Of a DNA stretch of 64,000 nt, positions 8,996 to 17,905 are shown in pieces. Position numbers and translations under genes: made by a program. Under the pieces are notes generated by a model. That model had not been told where the DNA came from and did no database searches. It saw nothing but the letters and a program-made list of their open reading frames with translations. The stretch lies in contig JAAURB010000003.1 of NCBI GenBank assembly GCA_012033335.1, forward strand, positions 1 to 64,000, read 5' to 3'. Each line of letters starts with the position of its first letter. Within the stretch, counting starts at the first letter, position 1. The stretch comes from Oscillatoriales cyanobacterium RM2_1_1. Its GTDB lineage: Bacteria; Cyanobacteriota; Cyanobacteriia; Cyanobacteriales; Microcoleaceae.

Positions 8996-11389
8996 ATGAC
9001 GGGGAAATTTGGGGTCAAGCGGTCAAATCCAAGTCCACGACCATATCTGGAGCTCAACAATCAAGGGGAGATTCTTCACTTTGATCTGACCCAAAATCAG
9101 CATATTTTAGGGCGCGATCGCCAGTTTGCTGACCTGATTGTGCCGGAGGATTGGCGGGTGGTTTCCAGTGCCCAGGGGATTTTTCGCCGGGTTGGTCAGG
9201 ATTACTTGCTATTTGATGGCAATGGTATTGAGCCCAGTACCAATGGTTTATTTTTGAACCACACTCGGATTACCGTGGACTCTGGCTATTCCCTCTACAG
9301 TGGTATTGAGATCAAGATCGGCCAGAACCCTAAAAATCTGATTCGTCTGCGGTACTTCAACCCCGAAAATCCGGGTGCACCTCCCCTATTTCTGAATCAG
9401 TCTATAGGTTTGGGAGATACCGCCATTTTGCTGGGGCGCGATCCCGAAGCTGACCTGCGCTTGGATGCTCCCCTGGTGTCTCGTCGTCATGGGGTGATTC
9501 AGCCCGATGGTCATGGGGGCTATGTGCTGCGGGATCTGAGTAAATCTGGAATATTTGTCAATCGCAAGCGGGTGCCTCAGTTACTCCGATTGCCCGATCC
9601 GGCCCTGATTCGGATTGGCCCCTTTACTCTGCTGCGGCGCGATCGCACCCTGGAGATGATTGACTCAGGCAACCAAATCCGCCTGGATGTCCAGCGGTTA
9701 TTGCGGTTGGTGAAGGATCGGGGAGGCCGCTCAAAAGTCCTGCTCAACGATCTGTCCTTTGCCATTGAACCGGGGCAGTTTGTCGGGTTCGTGGGGGGGA
9801 GCGGGGCTGGCAAGTCTACCTTGATGAGAACCCTGCTGGGGATTAGTCCGGTGACGAAGGGGAAAGTTTACATTAATGGCGACAACCTCTCCCGGAATTT
9901 CCCTCTCTACCGCAGTCAGATTGGTTATGTGCCCCAGGATGATATTATCCATAGCCATCTTACGGTGCTGGAGGTTTTAACCTATGGGGCTCGCCTGCGG
10001 TTGCCCCCGGAGAGCGAGATTGAGGACATTATCCAGAAAACTCTGTTTGAAATCGAAATGCTGGATCGCCAGGACATCCTGGTGAAGGATTTGAGTGGAG
10101 GTCAGCGCAAGCGGGTCAGTATTGGGGTAGAACTGCTAACAGATCCCAAACTGTTTTTCCTGGATGAACCCACCTCAGGTTTGGATCCGGGTCTGGACAA
10201 AAAGATGATGCAATTGTTGCGTAAGCTAGCGGATCAGGGACGCACCGTCATCCTAGTCACCCATGCCACTGCTAATATCAAACAGTGCGATCGCATTGTT
10301 TTTTTGGGCAGGGGGGGACGATTGTGTTACTTCGGCCCCCCGGTTAAAGCCTTTGAATTCTTCCAGATCGAGAGCCAGGACTTTGCCGATATTTATAATT
10401 TGCTCGAAACCGGGGAAGCCATTGCCCAATCCTGGGCTACCCAATTTCAACGGTCAGGAGATTTCCAGCGTTATGTGGCCAATCACCTGAGTATTGGAGA
10501 GCAACTTCAGGCTACCACCCTGACCCCGCCCGTCCCTAAACAGGCTTCCTTCCGAGAGCAGTTAGTGATTCTCAGTCAGCGGTATTTTAAGTTAACTCGG
10601 CGGGATCCAGTGAATCTGGGGTTGAGTCTGCTGACAGCGCCCCTGGGCATTCTCCTGATCTGGCTAGCCATACCGAACCGAGATCCATTTGTGGGGGAAC
10701 CTGATCTAGCCCTGGCATCCCTGGCTAAGCAGGTCTTGTTTGTATTTACCTGTGCGGCCCTGTGGGTGGGACTGTCGAGTTCCCTGCAAGAAATTATTCA
10801 GGAATCAGCCATTTATCTGCGGGAACGGTTAGTTAATTTAGGAATTATTTCCTATCTGGGGTCAAAAATTGGGATTCTTTCTGGGCTAGCCGGGTTGCAA
10901 ACCCTGTTCATCACCCTGGTGATTTTAGTGGGGTTCAAATGGCCAGAATCCCCCTTAATGGCTTGGCCCCTGGGTTTAGGGATGACGACGGTTTTGACCC
11001 TACTCAGTTGTATGGGTTTGGGGTTGATGATTTCGGCGGCGGTGAAGAATAATTCCCAGGCTAGCAGCGCTTTGCCCCTGATTTTGTTGCCCCAAATCAT
11101 CTTTTCAGGGGTACTGTTTAAGATGGAGGGAATCGGTCGGGTTTTATCCTGGCTAATGCTCAGTCGTTGGTCGATGGGGGCTTACGGAGCATTGGTGGAT
11201 CTGAATCAGTTCATTCCTCCGCCAGTGCAGTTACCGGATGGTACAACCCTGGAGCAATTTCTGGAATCTACTCCGGTTTACACCTCGACCTGGGAGAACT
11301 TAGGGCTGAATTGGGGAATGTTGTTGCTGCATCTGGTTATCTACCTGGGGATAACTTGGGGATTGCAAAAACGCAAGGATATATTTTGA
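8996..11389 (+). CDS. FHA-FHA-ABC transporter fusion (ABCG-like)
   Basis: 797-aa single-chain exporter half. Two forkhead-associated domains occupy about residues 15-115 and 130-215; the second has the canonical LLGRDPEADLRL, SRRHG and SGIFVNRKRV blocks that bind phosphothreonine. The ABC ATPase follows: Walker A GGSGAGKST at 267-275, Q-loop near YVPQDD, signature LSGGQRKRVS from 366, Walker B LFFLDEPTSGLD at 386-397 and H-loop THAT. From about 555 the C-terminus has six or so hydrophobic segments of ABC2-membrane type, so the order is ATPase then membrane as in ABCG. The FHA domains suggest gating or recruitment by Ser/Thr kinases; no kinase gene is nearby. The cargo is unknown. A hairpin at 11396-11414, seven bases after the stop, probably ends transcription. 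Confidence 0.93.
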   Translation: MTGKFGVKRSNPSPRPYLELNNQGEILHFDLTQNQHILGRDRQFADLIVPEDWRVVSSAQGIFRRVGQDYLLFDGNGIEPSTNGLFLNHTRITVDSGYSLYSGIEIKIGQNPKNLIRLRYFNPENPGAPPLFLNQSIGLGDTAILLGRDPEADLRLDAPLVSRRHGVIQPDGHGGYVLRDLSKSGIFVNRKRVPQLLRLPDPALIRIGPFTLLRRDRTLEMIDSGNQIRLDVQRLLRLVKDRGGRSKVLLNDLSFAIEPGQFVGFVGGSGAGKSTLMRTLLGISPVTKGKVYINGDNLSRNFPLYRSQIGYVPQDDIIHSHLTVLEVLTYGARLRLPPESEIEDIIQKTLFEIEMLDRQDILVKDLSGGQRKRVSIGVELLTDPKLFFLDEPTSGLDPGLDKKMMQLLRKLADQGRTVILVTHATANIKQCDRIVFLGRGGRLCYFGPPVKAFEFFQIESQDFADIYNLLETGEAIAQSWATQFQRSGDFQRYVANHLSIGEQLQATTLTPPVPKQASFREQLVILSQRYFKLTRRDPVNLGLSLLTAPLGILLIWLAIPNRDPFVGEPDLALASLAKQVLFVFTCAALWVGLSSSLQEIIQESAIYLRERLVNLGIISYLGSKIGILSGLAGLQTLFITLVILVGFKWPESPLMAWPLGLGMTTVLTLLSCMGLGLMISAAVKNNSQASSALPLILLPQIIFSGVLFKMEGIGRVLSWLMLSRWSMGAYGALVDLNQFIPPPVQLPDGTTLEQFLESTPVYTSTWENLGLNWGMLLLHLVIYLGITWGLQKRKDIF

Positions 11390-11395
11390 TTGTGG

Positions 11396-11414
11396 AACAG
11401 CCGTCTCGGCTGTT
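11396..11414 (+). terminator. intrinsic terminator-like palindrome, shared with 46037
   Basis: AACAGCCG-TCT-CGGCTGTT is an 8-bp perfect stem with a 3-nt loop, followed by TT, directly after the FHA-ABC stop codon. The inverted form of the same palindrome, with its flanking TCCAC, occurs at 46037-46055, so it also belongs to a dispersed repeat family. Confidence 0.6.
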
Positions 11415-11803
11415 TTCCAGCAGGATTTTCCAGCAGGCAAGATGGCTGCACCACAACATTTGCAGCTCGTTTGATGGACGTTCCTGGGCTGGAGCGAGTT
11501 GAATCTGAACAAAATCTAACTGTAGAGGAGAAATACTCAGGCAGGAACTCGAGGGCTAGAAGATTGGTTGGCAGTTGCGTTTGCCAGTTCGCTTAAAGAT
11601 CTGATCCCGAGGGAATGGAGTAATGGGAATGGAATACGGGGAGTTGGGTAATTTTAGAGATTAGGGTGCGAGGAGTAGAACATGGGATCGCCCAGATACT
11701 GATCGATATCGGCTAGAATCACCCCAGTAAAGCTATTCTGAACTACACCCACCTCAAATGATACTCAAGAATTACGGTCGAGAATTGCACTCAAGAATTA
11801 CAG
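11415..11803. other. intergenic, nothing recognised
   Basis: About 390 bp between convergent genes. Short AGCAGGATTTTCC-type repeats lie at its left end. A reading frame through the left part has no RBS and resembles translated repeat sequence, so it is not called. Confidence 0.4.
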
Positions 11804-12337
11804 TCAAAATTCACTGGCTAATGAATCAGTTGGCACTTGAGCGGAATCGTCCTCGGAATCGCCATTAGAATCTTGATCAAAATTGTCAATGGAATCCCCA
11901 TCAGAATTCTGATCAGAGTTCTGTAATTGACCAAAGGAAGTTTCCTGACCGCTGAGATCTCGAATCAACTCAACCAATCCACTAGCAATTCGAACGGCAA
12001 CAACTGTCCCATCAAACTCAAACTCGGGTTGTCCCAAGGCTTCCACCAGCATTTGTTTGCCGACTTCCGTCATGGAGACGACCGGAACCTGGTTTTCTTT
12101 TTCGATCCGAATGGCCCCTGCAATTCTCAGTTCATCGTATAAGCCCTGATAGACCCCTACTTTCTTACCCTGACGTTTTTGTTTGACCTTGCTGGTAAGC
12201 TCACTCTTTTTGATCCGGGTGGCAATTCCCCCTAGGGCCCATAGAGTCAGCAATAGGCGGGCCTTAGCGTTGACATCTGCTTTACCCTTGATGGAATTAG
12301 GGGATTCATCATACGCAACTGTTGACATAGCAATCAT
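11804..12337 (-). CDS. conserved hypothetical, possible winged-helix protein
   Basis: 177-aa protein not recognised as a named family. Residues ~20-100 are helix-rich and basic (ARLLLTLWALGGIATRIKKSELTSKV, VGVYQGLYDELRIAGAI, VVSMTEVGKQMLVEAL). This pattern resembles a winged-helix DNA-binding fold, and its SMTEVGKQ is like the 'LTxxG' turn of such domains. The last ~45 residues are an acidic Asn/Asp/Ser-rich tail (NSDQNSDGDSIDNFDQ) that is probably disordered. The start may be the first ATG (12337) or the second at 12328. No signal peptide or membrane segment is visible. A regulatory role is inference from fold impression only. Confidence 0.6.
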   Translation of the reverse strand: MIAMSTVAYDESPNSIKGKADVNAKARLLLTLWALGGIATRIKKSELTSKVKQKRQGKKVGVYQGLYDELRIAGAIRIEKENQVPVVSMTEVGKQMLVEALGQPEFEFDGTVVAVRIASGLVELIRDLSGQETSFGQLQNSDQNSDGDSIDNFDQDSNGDSEDDSAQVPTDSLASEF

Positions 12338-12739
12338 TTTAGGGTGTTAAAAATTACCCTCAGATTGTACAAACTCTCCGAAGAATTGTACATTCTGAAT
12401 TGAAATCCGAGCGCCATCAACTCTTGATTCTGTCCCCCTGACCCCCGGGTCAGACCATAACCTGGTCAGGCTGATGCTGAGTATCAAAACGTTCATTCTT
12501 CAGGGATGACTGTCCTGATCCCTTGAAATTTTTATGGCCTTTATATATAGATTCCCTGCAACAAACCGATCTGGATAAAGTCAGTATATTGAGACACTGT
12601 TCTGGTTTCGGTGTGGGATGAGAAAATTTGGATTTGGGGCTACAAGTCAGGGGGCTGAGGGTGTAAAATCCAGGATAAGTCAGGAAGCAAAATTTTTTAT
12701 AGTTATGGTAGTTATCATTGGAATTCAGGTTTAGCTCCT
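12338..12739. promoter_or_regulatory. divergent intergenic region with 16-bp palindrome
   Basis: About 400 bp between divergent genes, so it holds two promoters. CTGACCC-CC-GGGTCAG at 12438-12453 is a perfect 7-bp inverted repeat with a 2-bp centre, the shape of a dimeric regulator site. It lies about 100 bp upstream of the possible winged-helix gene at 11804-12337. Nothing else was recognised. Confidence 0.35.
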
Positions 12740-13702
12740 ATGCATATTCGAAGTGCTATCACTGCTGGTTTAATGGCGCTGCTGCTACCCGGTTTGTCTT
12801 TTAAGGCGATCGCCACTTCAACGGTTTCCGAAAATGGAGACCTTGAAGCCCCGGAAGCCCCGAAAGCCCCGGCAGCCGTCAGCTTGAAGGACATTTTATT
12901 TCCGACCAATTTATTTCCCACCCAAAAGTCTATCCGCCCATCTCAACCTCCAGAACCCCAATCTGGAATCTTTTCTGAGCCTTTTTATCAGGGAACCGAG
13001 CGACCGATTCGGGTCAGGGTTCTAGAAAAAGGGAACAACGGGGAACAGGTCAAAGAGTTGCAGAAGCTGTTGCTAGCCCATGGTTTTGACCCTGGCAAAC
13101 CAGATGGTGTGTTTGGAGCGCGTACCGAACAGGCTGTTCAGGAGTTTCAGAGTGCCCAGGGTCTGGAGATTGATGGTCTAGTCAGTCGAGCCACCTGGCA
13201 AGCTTTGCAGGCAGGCCCGGAGGTTGCTCAAGACCTGGAAGAGAGACCAGAGATAACACATATACCAGAAACTAGAGCGAACCTGCAAGTCGATCCAGAA
13301 ATCAACCTGAAGATTGACTCAGAGAACGGTTTTGGGATTGAGTCTCCTGATTCTGAGGATTTTATTGCTGAAGCTGAGCGTTCTGAAGCGGATTCTAGAA
13401 TCGGGGCCCAGGTTGATTCCGATGCTAACGTCACATCCAGTGATATTGGTTCAGAATTGGGCTCAGAAACAACCCCAGTCACCCCTGACATTCCGGCGAT
13501 CACCCGAGGCGATCGCGGGTCTCAAGTCAGAACCCTGCAAACTCGGTTGGAGGTTCAGGGGTATGAACCAGGCCCCGTAGACGGGATCTTTGGCCCTCGA
13601 ACTGAAGCCGCTGTGGTGGCTTATCAGGAAGCCAGAGGAATGGATCCAGATGGGGTCGTAGATGAACGGACATGGATTGCCCTGAGTCGAGAATGGTTAT
13701 AA
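12740..13702 (+). CDS. exported protein with two peptidoglycan-binding domains
   Basis: 320-aa protein with a signal peptide (residues 1-26, LMALLLPGLSFKAIA) and two PG_binding_1 domains. The first spans about 92-158 (KGNNGEQVKELQKLL, PDGVFGARTEQAVQEFQ, LVSRATWQAL) and the second about 252-318 (GDRGSQVRTLQTRLE, VDGIFGPRTEAAVVAYQ, VDERTWIAL). A ~90-residue acidic Glu/Asp/Ser linker joins them. No hydrolase domain is present, so the protein probably tethers to the cell wall or targets a partner rather than cutting peptidoglycan. It appears monocistronic with its own upstream region. No clear terminator was seen downstream. Confidence 0.88.
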   Translation: MHIRSAITAGLMALLLPGLSFKAIATSTVSENGDLEAPEAPKAPAAVSLKDILFPTNLFPTQKSIRPSQPPEPQSGIFSEPFYQGTERPIRVRVLEKGNNGEQVKELQKLLLAHGFDPGKPDGVFGARTEQAVQEFQSAQGLEIDGLVSRATWQALQAGPEVAQDLEERPEITHIPETRANLQVDPEINLKIDSENGFGIESPDSEDFIAEAERSEADSRIGAQVDSDANVTSSDIGSELGSETTPVTPDIPAITRGDRGSQVRTLQTRLEVQGYEPGPVDGIFGPRTEAAVVAYQEARGMDPDGVVDERTWIALSREWL

Positions 13703-14182
13703 TAAATGCCCTTGGAGAACAACCCCAACTCAATCGGCTACAAATTTTCCAGCTCTATACTGTAAATCATAAAACTGCGCCTTTTCCGGTCAAATTTTAG
13801 TTAAATTAAGTTAAAAAATTCTGAGAATTTCCCTGAAATGAGTATCAATTGTGATATGTGACAGTTGGAATTGCGGAATAGGAGTTAATATTCTGCAATT
13901 GTAGCCATGATAGATTTTAATTGTCGGGTAGAAGTTAGTTGAAAATCTGATAACGGTTATTTAACTCTCTCTACCATCCGGGTGCTAAATAAAGGGCAAC
14001 AATTGTCGCAAGGTAGTTGTTGCCTTTTCCAATTTTTTCCAATTGTCATCTTGCAGAAACGATTTTCCAGTTGTAATCCTGAGATGTCATAGTAAATTTT
14101 GTTTACAAGTGTGTCTGGGTTTTAATTGGGGACAGAGTATGATTTGATCACGATTGACATCAAATTTTAATCTGTATTCACA
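13703..14182. other. intergenic with hairpin and possible small transcript
   Basis: 480 bp without a gene. It contains the terminator-like hairpin at 13995-14028 about 290 bp after the preceding stop, and a second upstream region for the secreted protein at 14183. No coding potential was seen. Confidence 0.4.
13995..14028 (+). terminator. intrinsic terminator-like hairpin
   Basis: GGCAACAA at 13995-14002 pairs with TTGTTGCC at 14017-14024 and is followed by TTTT. It lies about 290 bp beyond the peptidoglycan-binding gene, so it could end that transcript or a small RNA from the preceding region. Confidence 0.55.
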
Positions 14183-14968
14183 ATGACTTTTCAGAAGAAA
14201 TTGTTTCAAGTTTTGGGGGTTATGGTGCTGTTGCCAATTCTCTTGACTGCTCTACTGACCCTACCCCAAGCCGTTCTGGCAGACGAATTGCCCACTGTTG
14301 CAACAGTTCAGAAATTGGTCATGGGCGATCGCGCCTGCTATGTTGATCTCACCGACACTAACGGTCAAACCTCGACCCAGTATGCAGCATTTGAGATCTG
14401 TCAACAGGATCTGGTGGGCAAACAGGTACAGCTTACCTATAAGCCAGGGAGAATTACCGCCGCATCCTGTCAGGGAAATCCTGAATGTGGAGAAACGGAA
14501 GAGGTGATGCTGATTACTGAAGCTAAGGTCTTATCCTCCCCCAGTACCACTGATAGTTCAAAGGTTCAGGGTTTAGCCAATGGAAACTACCGCTATTGGA
14601 ATGGTTCATCCGGTCAGACTATTGTTACTGATCAAGAATTACTCAAGCAGGGAGGCGTATTGTTTCGGTTCCGCAAAACAGCTAGCAATATCATTGGTGT
14701 TTTTGCTTATGTTGACGGGGAGGCTATCTGCGTTTCAGGTCAAATCAATGGGGATACGGTAACCGGTATTGCCGTTCAAAACCTCGCTCCTCCTGTAGTT
14801 TTGAGCAATGATGATACCTTCGTCAATTTTGGCCCTAGCGGTCTATTAAAAGTTCGACGAGGCCGCCAGATTAGTCCCCAAAAAGTTCGGTATGATAGCG
14901 CTTTGCTCGATTTGAAGGGTCTCAATCGGATTAATGCTGGAGCCGTTGCACCCCCTGATGCCTGCTGA
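14183..14968 (+). CDS. secreted hypothetical protein
   Basis: 261 aa, family not recognised. Residues 1-33 form a strong signal peptide (VLGVMVLLPILLTALLTLPQAVLADE). The mature part begins with a ~75-residue segment on binding-type beta strands containing paired cysteines (DRACYVDLTD, FEICQQD, ASCQGNPECGE). After a Ser/Thr linker a second ~120-residue region follows (LANGNYRYWNGSS, VLFRFRKTASNIIGVFAYVDGE), rich in beta structure, and the protein ends with Cys. It is followed after 32 nt by a membrane protein gene on the same strand, so the two may be co-transcribed. Cell-surface or periplasmic location is likely; function is unknown. Confidence 0.7.
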   Translation: MTFQKKLFQVLGVMVLLPILLTALLTLPQAVLADELPTVATVQKLVMGDRACYVDLTDTNGQTSTQYAAFEICQQDLVGKQVQLTYKPGRITAASCQGNPECGETEEVMLITEAKVLSSPSTTDSSKVQGLANGNYRYWNGSSGQTIVTDQELLKQGGVLFRFRKTASNIIGVFAYVDGEAICVSGQINGDTVTGIAVQNLAPPVVLSNDDTFVNFGPSGLLKVRRGRQISPQKVRYDSALLDLKGLNRINAGAVAPPDAC

Positions 14969-15000
14969 ATTCAGGAGCCGCACCCCCTCAAATAAAAAAA

Positions 15001-15747
15001 ATGAAGAAAAAACTCTCATTGCCTTTTGTTCTCACCGTTCTCTTGGTGGGTACTTTGATTCCGGCTTCATTGACTCCCAGTCTTTTCGTGCTCAAGCCTT
15101 TTGGCTGGGAGGATGTGGGACAGTTATTGACCTTCCTGATTTTGGTGGCTCTATTTTTAGAGCGGGCTCTAGAGGTCTTTATTACCACCTGGAGACGACC
15201 GGGGGAAGAAATATTCGACAATAGGATTCAAGCCTGTGAACGCAAAATTGCCGAACTCAAAAATCAAATTGACGCAAAAGTTGCCCACTCTAAAACTGTA
15301 GCCGTTTCAGAAAACTTTCCCAGCAACGATCCGATGATGCCAGAACAACGGGTAGAAGTCACCCAAACACCAGGGGATGTCAGTGAACTGCAAAATTGGC
15401 TGGGTAAAAAGTTAATTGATTTAGAGGGAATTAATGCAAATCGGCGGGAATATAAATCCCAGACTCGAAAAGTGGCCCTCTGGACAGCGTTATTTGTTGG
15501 TGTTTTGCTCAGTGGCGTTGGTATTCGAGCCCTGGAAACCCTGGTTGTACTGAAGGATTTTCCCAATGGCGACCAACCTATTTTCTATAATCAGCAAATG
15601 GGAATCTTTCGGGTGCTAGATACTATCCTGACAGGAGGATTGATTGCGGGGGGAAGTGAAGGAATTCATAAGATTACCCAGGTTTTTACCACATTTTTGG
15701 AACAAACCAGAAATCAGATGCAAGACAGACCAAAACTCAATTACTAG
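15001..15747 (+). CDS. membrane protein with central coiled coil, unknown function
   Basis: 248 aa, not recognised as a named family. Hydrophobic segments lie at about residues 8-28 (FVLTVLLVGTLIPASLT), 40-62 (LLTFLILVALFLERALEVFI), 155-175 (ALWTALFVGVLLSGVGI) and 205-222 (ILTGGLIAGGSEGIHKI). Between the second and third is a charged helical region (CERKIAELKNQIDAKV and later LIDLEGINANRREYKSQT) that could be a soluble coiled coil. The AAAAAA stretch before the ATG gives no clear Shine-Dalgarno. The gene starts 32 nt after the preceding secreted protein. Similar 'LTGGLIAGGSEGIH' endings are typical of small cyanobacterial membrane proteins; this is recollection, not a search. Confidence 0.7.
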   Translation: MKKKLSLPFVLTVLLVGTLIPASLTPSLFVLKPFGWEDVGQLLTFLILVALFLERALEVFITTWRRPGEEIFDNRIQACERKIAELKNQIDAKVAHSKTVAVSENFPSNDPMMPEQRVEVTQTPGDVSELQNWLGKKLIDLEGINANRREYKSQTRKVALWTALFVGVLLSGVGIRALETLVVLKDFPNGDQPIFYNQQMGIFRVLDTILTGGLIAGGSEGIHKITQVFTTFLEQTRNQMQDRPKLNY

Positions 15748-15929
15748 TCCCCTCTGTCGTAACCCCAAACAATTTGTGAAATGGATAAAGGGGTCACCAG
15801 AACTCTAAAAATTCATCTAAAGTTGAGTAGAAATCTGGGGATTAGATTGATACTAATCCCTCTTTAGTATTGACCAATCCCGACCAAGATTGAGAATGAT
15901 AAGAATAGCATTCTCTTGAAATGGTCAAT

Positions 15930-16460
15930 TTAAGAATTGCTCCGGCATCTCACCCGCTGTCTTTCTAGCTCAGCATTGCGTTCAATAGTGGATAGGTCTA
16001 TCCCGGGTTGATAAATCGTTCGGGCATCCCAAAGCTTTGCCCCCTCAAGATTGGCATCCGTGAGAACAGTGGTTTGATCAACAATTGCCCCACTTAAATC
16101 AGTTCTGCTCAGATCGGCTCCTTGTAAGTTTGCCCCCCGCAAATCGGCATCCACAAAGTTGGCAAAGGGGAATTTGGCATTCGATAAATCGGCTTTTGCC
16201 AGATTAGCACAGGTAAAGAATGCTCCTTCAAAATAACCATTACTAAGATTGGCTTCGCTCAAGTTGGCTTGGCGCAGTTGAGCATTAACCCGTCGGCTGT
16301 TGCTCAGGTCAACTCCTCGTAAATCACATCCCTGGCAGGAACGGGATTTACCATTTAAAAAGGCTGTCGGATCAATAGAATTAGACTGGGCAATCACCGT
16401 AGAAGCGCCCAATATTAATGAGGTGAATGTTAGGGTAATTCCTAAAGCTTTGTACTGCAT
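15930..16460 (-). CDS. exported pentapeptide-repeat protein
   Basis: 176 aa with a signal peptide (residues 1-24, ALGITLTFTSLILGASTVIAQ). The mature protein contains about 16 tandem pentapeptides of A(D/N)LxX type (QANLSEANLSNGYFEGAFF, CANLAKADLSNAKFPFANF, DADLRGANLQGADLSRTDL), predicted to form a right-handed quadrilateral beta-helix. A CQGCDL motif precedes the repeats and is common in cyanobacterial members. Such proteins have no known enzymatic activity and probably act in binding or as scaffolds in the periplasm or thylakoid lumen. It is divergently or independently transcribed relative to its neighbours. Confidence 0.88.
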   Translation of the reverse strand: MQYKALGITLTFTSLILGASTVIAQSNSIDPTAFLNGKSRSCQGCDLRGVDLSNSRRVNAQLRQANLSEANLSNGYFEGAFFTCANLAKADLSNAKFPFANFVDADLRGANLQGADLSRTDLSGAIVDQTTVLTDANLEGAKLWDARTIYQPGIDLSTIERNAELERQRVRCRSNS

Positions 16461-16538
16461 TTAACTCCTCTATGACAATCAATCTTTTAAGCACAACGAT
16501 GCCTCAAAGTGTTGAGCCCCCCTATCATAAAAAGACGT

Positions 16539-17740
16539 TTAATTTTGCTTTTGGGTTCCATAAATCCGCCGTTGCCAGTATTGATAGGCAGAATAAGCCA
16601 GGGTTACTACCCCGGTTAAAATTGCTGATTCATCTGCTTTAAACCGGGGATGGTGCAGGGGATAATTTGTCCTGTCGTGACATCCCACCCCCAGGCGAAA
16701 CATCATGCCGGGGGCATGGTTTAAGTAGACCGAGAAGTCTTCCGCCCCCAAGGAGGGTTCCGGCAACATCCAGATGCTCTCTCTACCCCATGCGGCCTGA
16801 ACGGCCTCCGCCACCAAGGCGGTTAACTCTGGATCATTCTGCACAGAGGGAACACCCCGCTGGTAGTTCATCGCGTAGTGAGCGCCATACATCTGACAGG
16901 TATTGGCCACAATTTTTTCAACCCAGTCCGGTAGAATTTCATGGGTTTCCGGATGGAGCGATCGCACGGTTCCCAGCAGTTTGACCTGATCCGCAATAAT
17001 ATTTGGGGCTCGACCTCCAGAAATTTGCCCAATGGTCAATACCACAGGTCGCAGGGGATTGTGGGTGCGGCTGATGGCCTGTTGCAGGGTGGTAATCACC
17101 TGGGCGGCAATCCAGATGGCATCTTTGGCTTCGTGGGGGCGAGCTCCATGGCCAGATTCTCCAATGATGGTCAATTCCAGGTTATCCGCCGCCGCCGTTA
17201 GGGCTCCCTGACGAATCCCCACACAGCCCGCCGGAATGCTGGGAAACACATGCACTCCCAAAATACCGGCGACATCCTCCATGACATGGTCTGCCACCAT
17301 CCAGTTCGCTCCCTGGGCAATTTCCTCAGCCGGTTGGAATAGGAATCGCACAGAACCCTCTAGGGGTTGAGTCAGTTGAGATAAGACCATCGCCGTTCCC
17401 AATCCTACGGTGGTGTGAAGATCATGACCACAGGCGTGCATCACACCTGTGTGCCGAGAGGCATAATCCAGGCTCGTTAGTTCATTGATCGGTAGCCCAT
17501 CCATATCAGTGCGAATGGCTAGCCAGGTGGAGCGATCCACTGACCCCTTGAGTTCACCAATCACTCCAGTTCTACCAATGGCTTCTCTGACATGGAGCCC
17601 ACAGGACGACAAAACTCCGGCAACATAGGCAGCAGTTTGATACTCTTCACCGCTGAGTTCCGGATGGGCATGAAGGTGACGGTGGATTTCAATCAGTCGC
17701 GGGCCAGGGCAGTCGCTACGGTTTTGATTTCGTCTAACAT
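16539..17740 (-). pseudogene. M20-family amidohydrolase, N-terminal frameshift
   Basis: Metal-dependent amidohydrolase of the M20D type (IAA-amino acid hydrolase, hippurate hydrolase, N-acyl-amino-acid deacetylases). The natural start is an ATG at 17740 (MLDEIKTVATALAR). The frame must shift between about 17697 and 17708 to continue as RLIEIHRHLHAHPELSGEEY, and the total of 1202 nt is one base short of 401 codons, a normal length. An internal TTG at 17612 keeps a 357-codon frame open but would lose the IHRHLHAHPE signature. Metal motifs remain: GVMHACGHDLHTT and FLFQPAEEIAQGA, and near the C-terminus PSLGAEDFSVYL. It is the last gene of a cluster with a racemase-like and a DUF1611 gene, so it may deacylate an N-acyl amino acid. 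Either decayed or an assembly deletion. Confidence 0.8.
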
Positions 17741-17905
17741 CAACCAGGGGAACCTAAAGTGCTTTACTGGCTTTTAGCTTAACTAAGATTCTGATCCCAG
17801 GACACTCAAGCCAGAGATCTGGCTCTGTTCACCCTCTTCCAGCCAGGGTCTGACGAGTCCAGTGGATTCAATATCAATACTAGTCCGATAGATTAGCCTT
17901 GAGGT

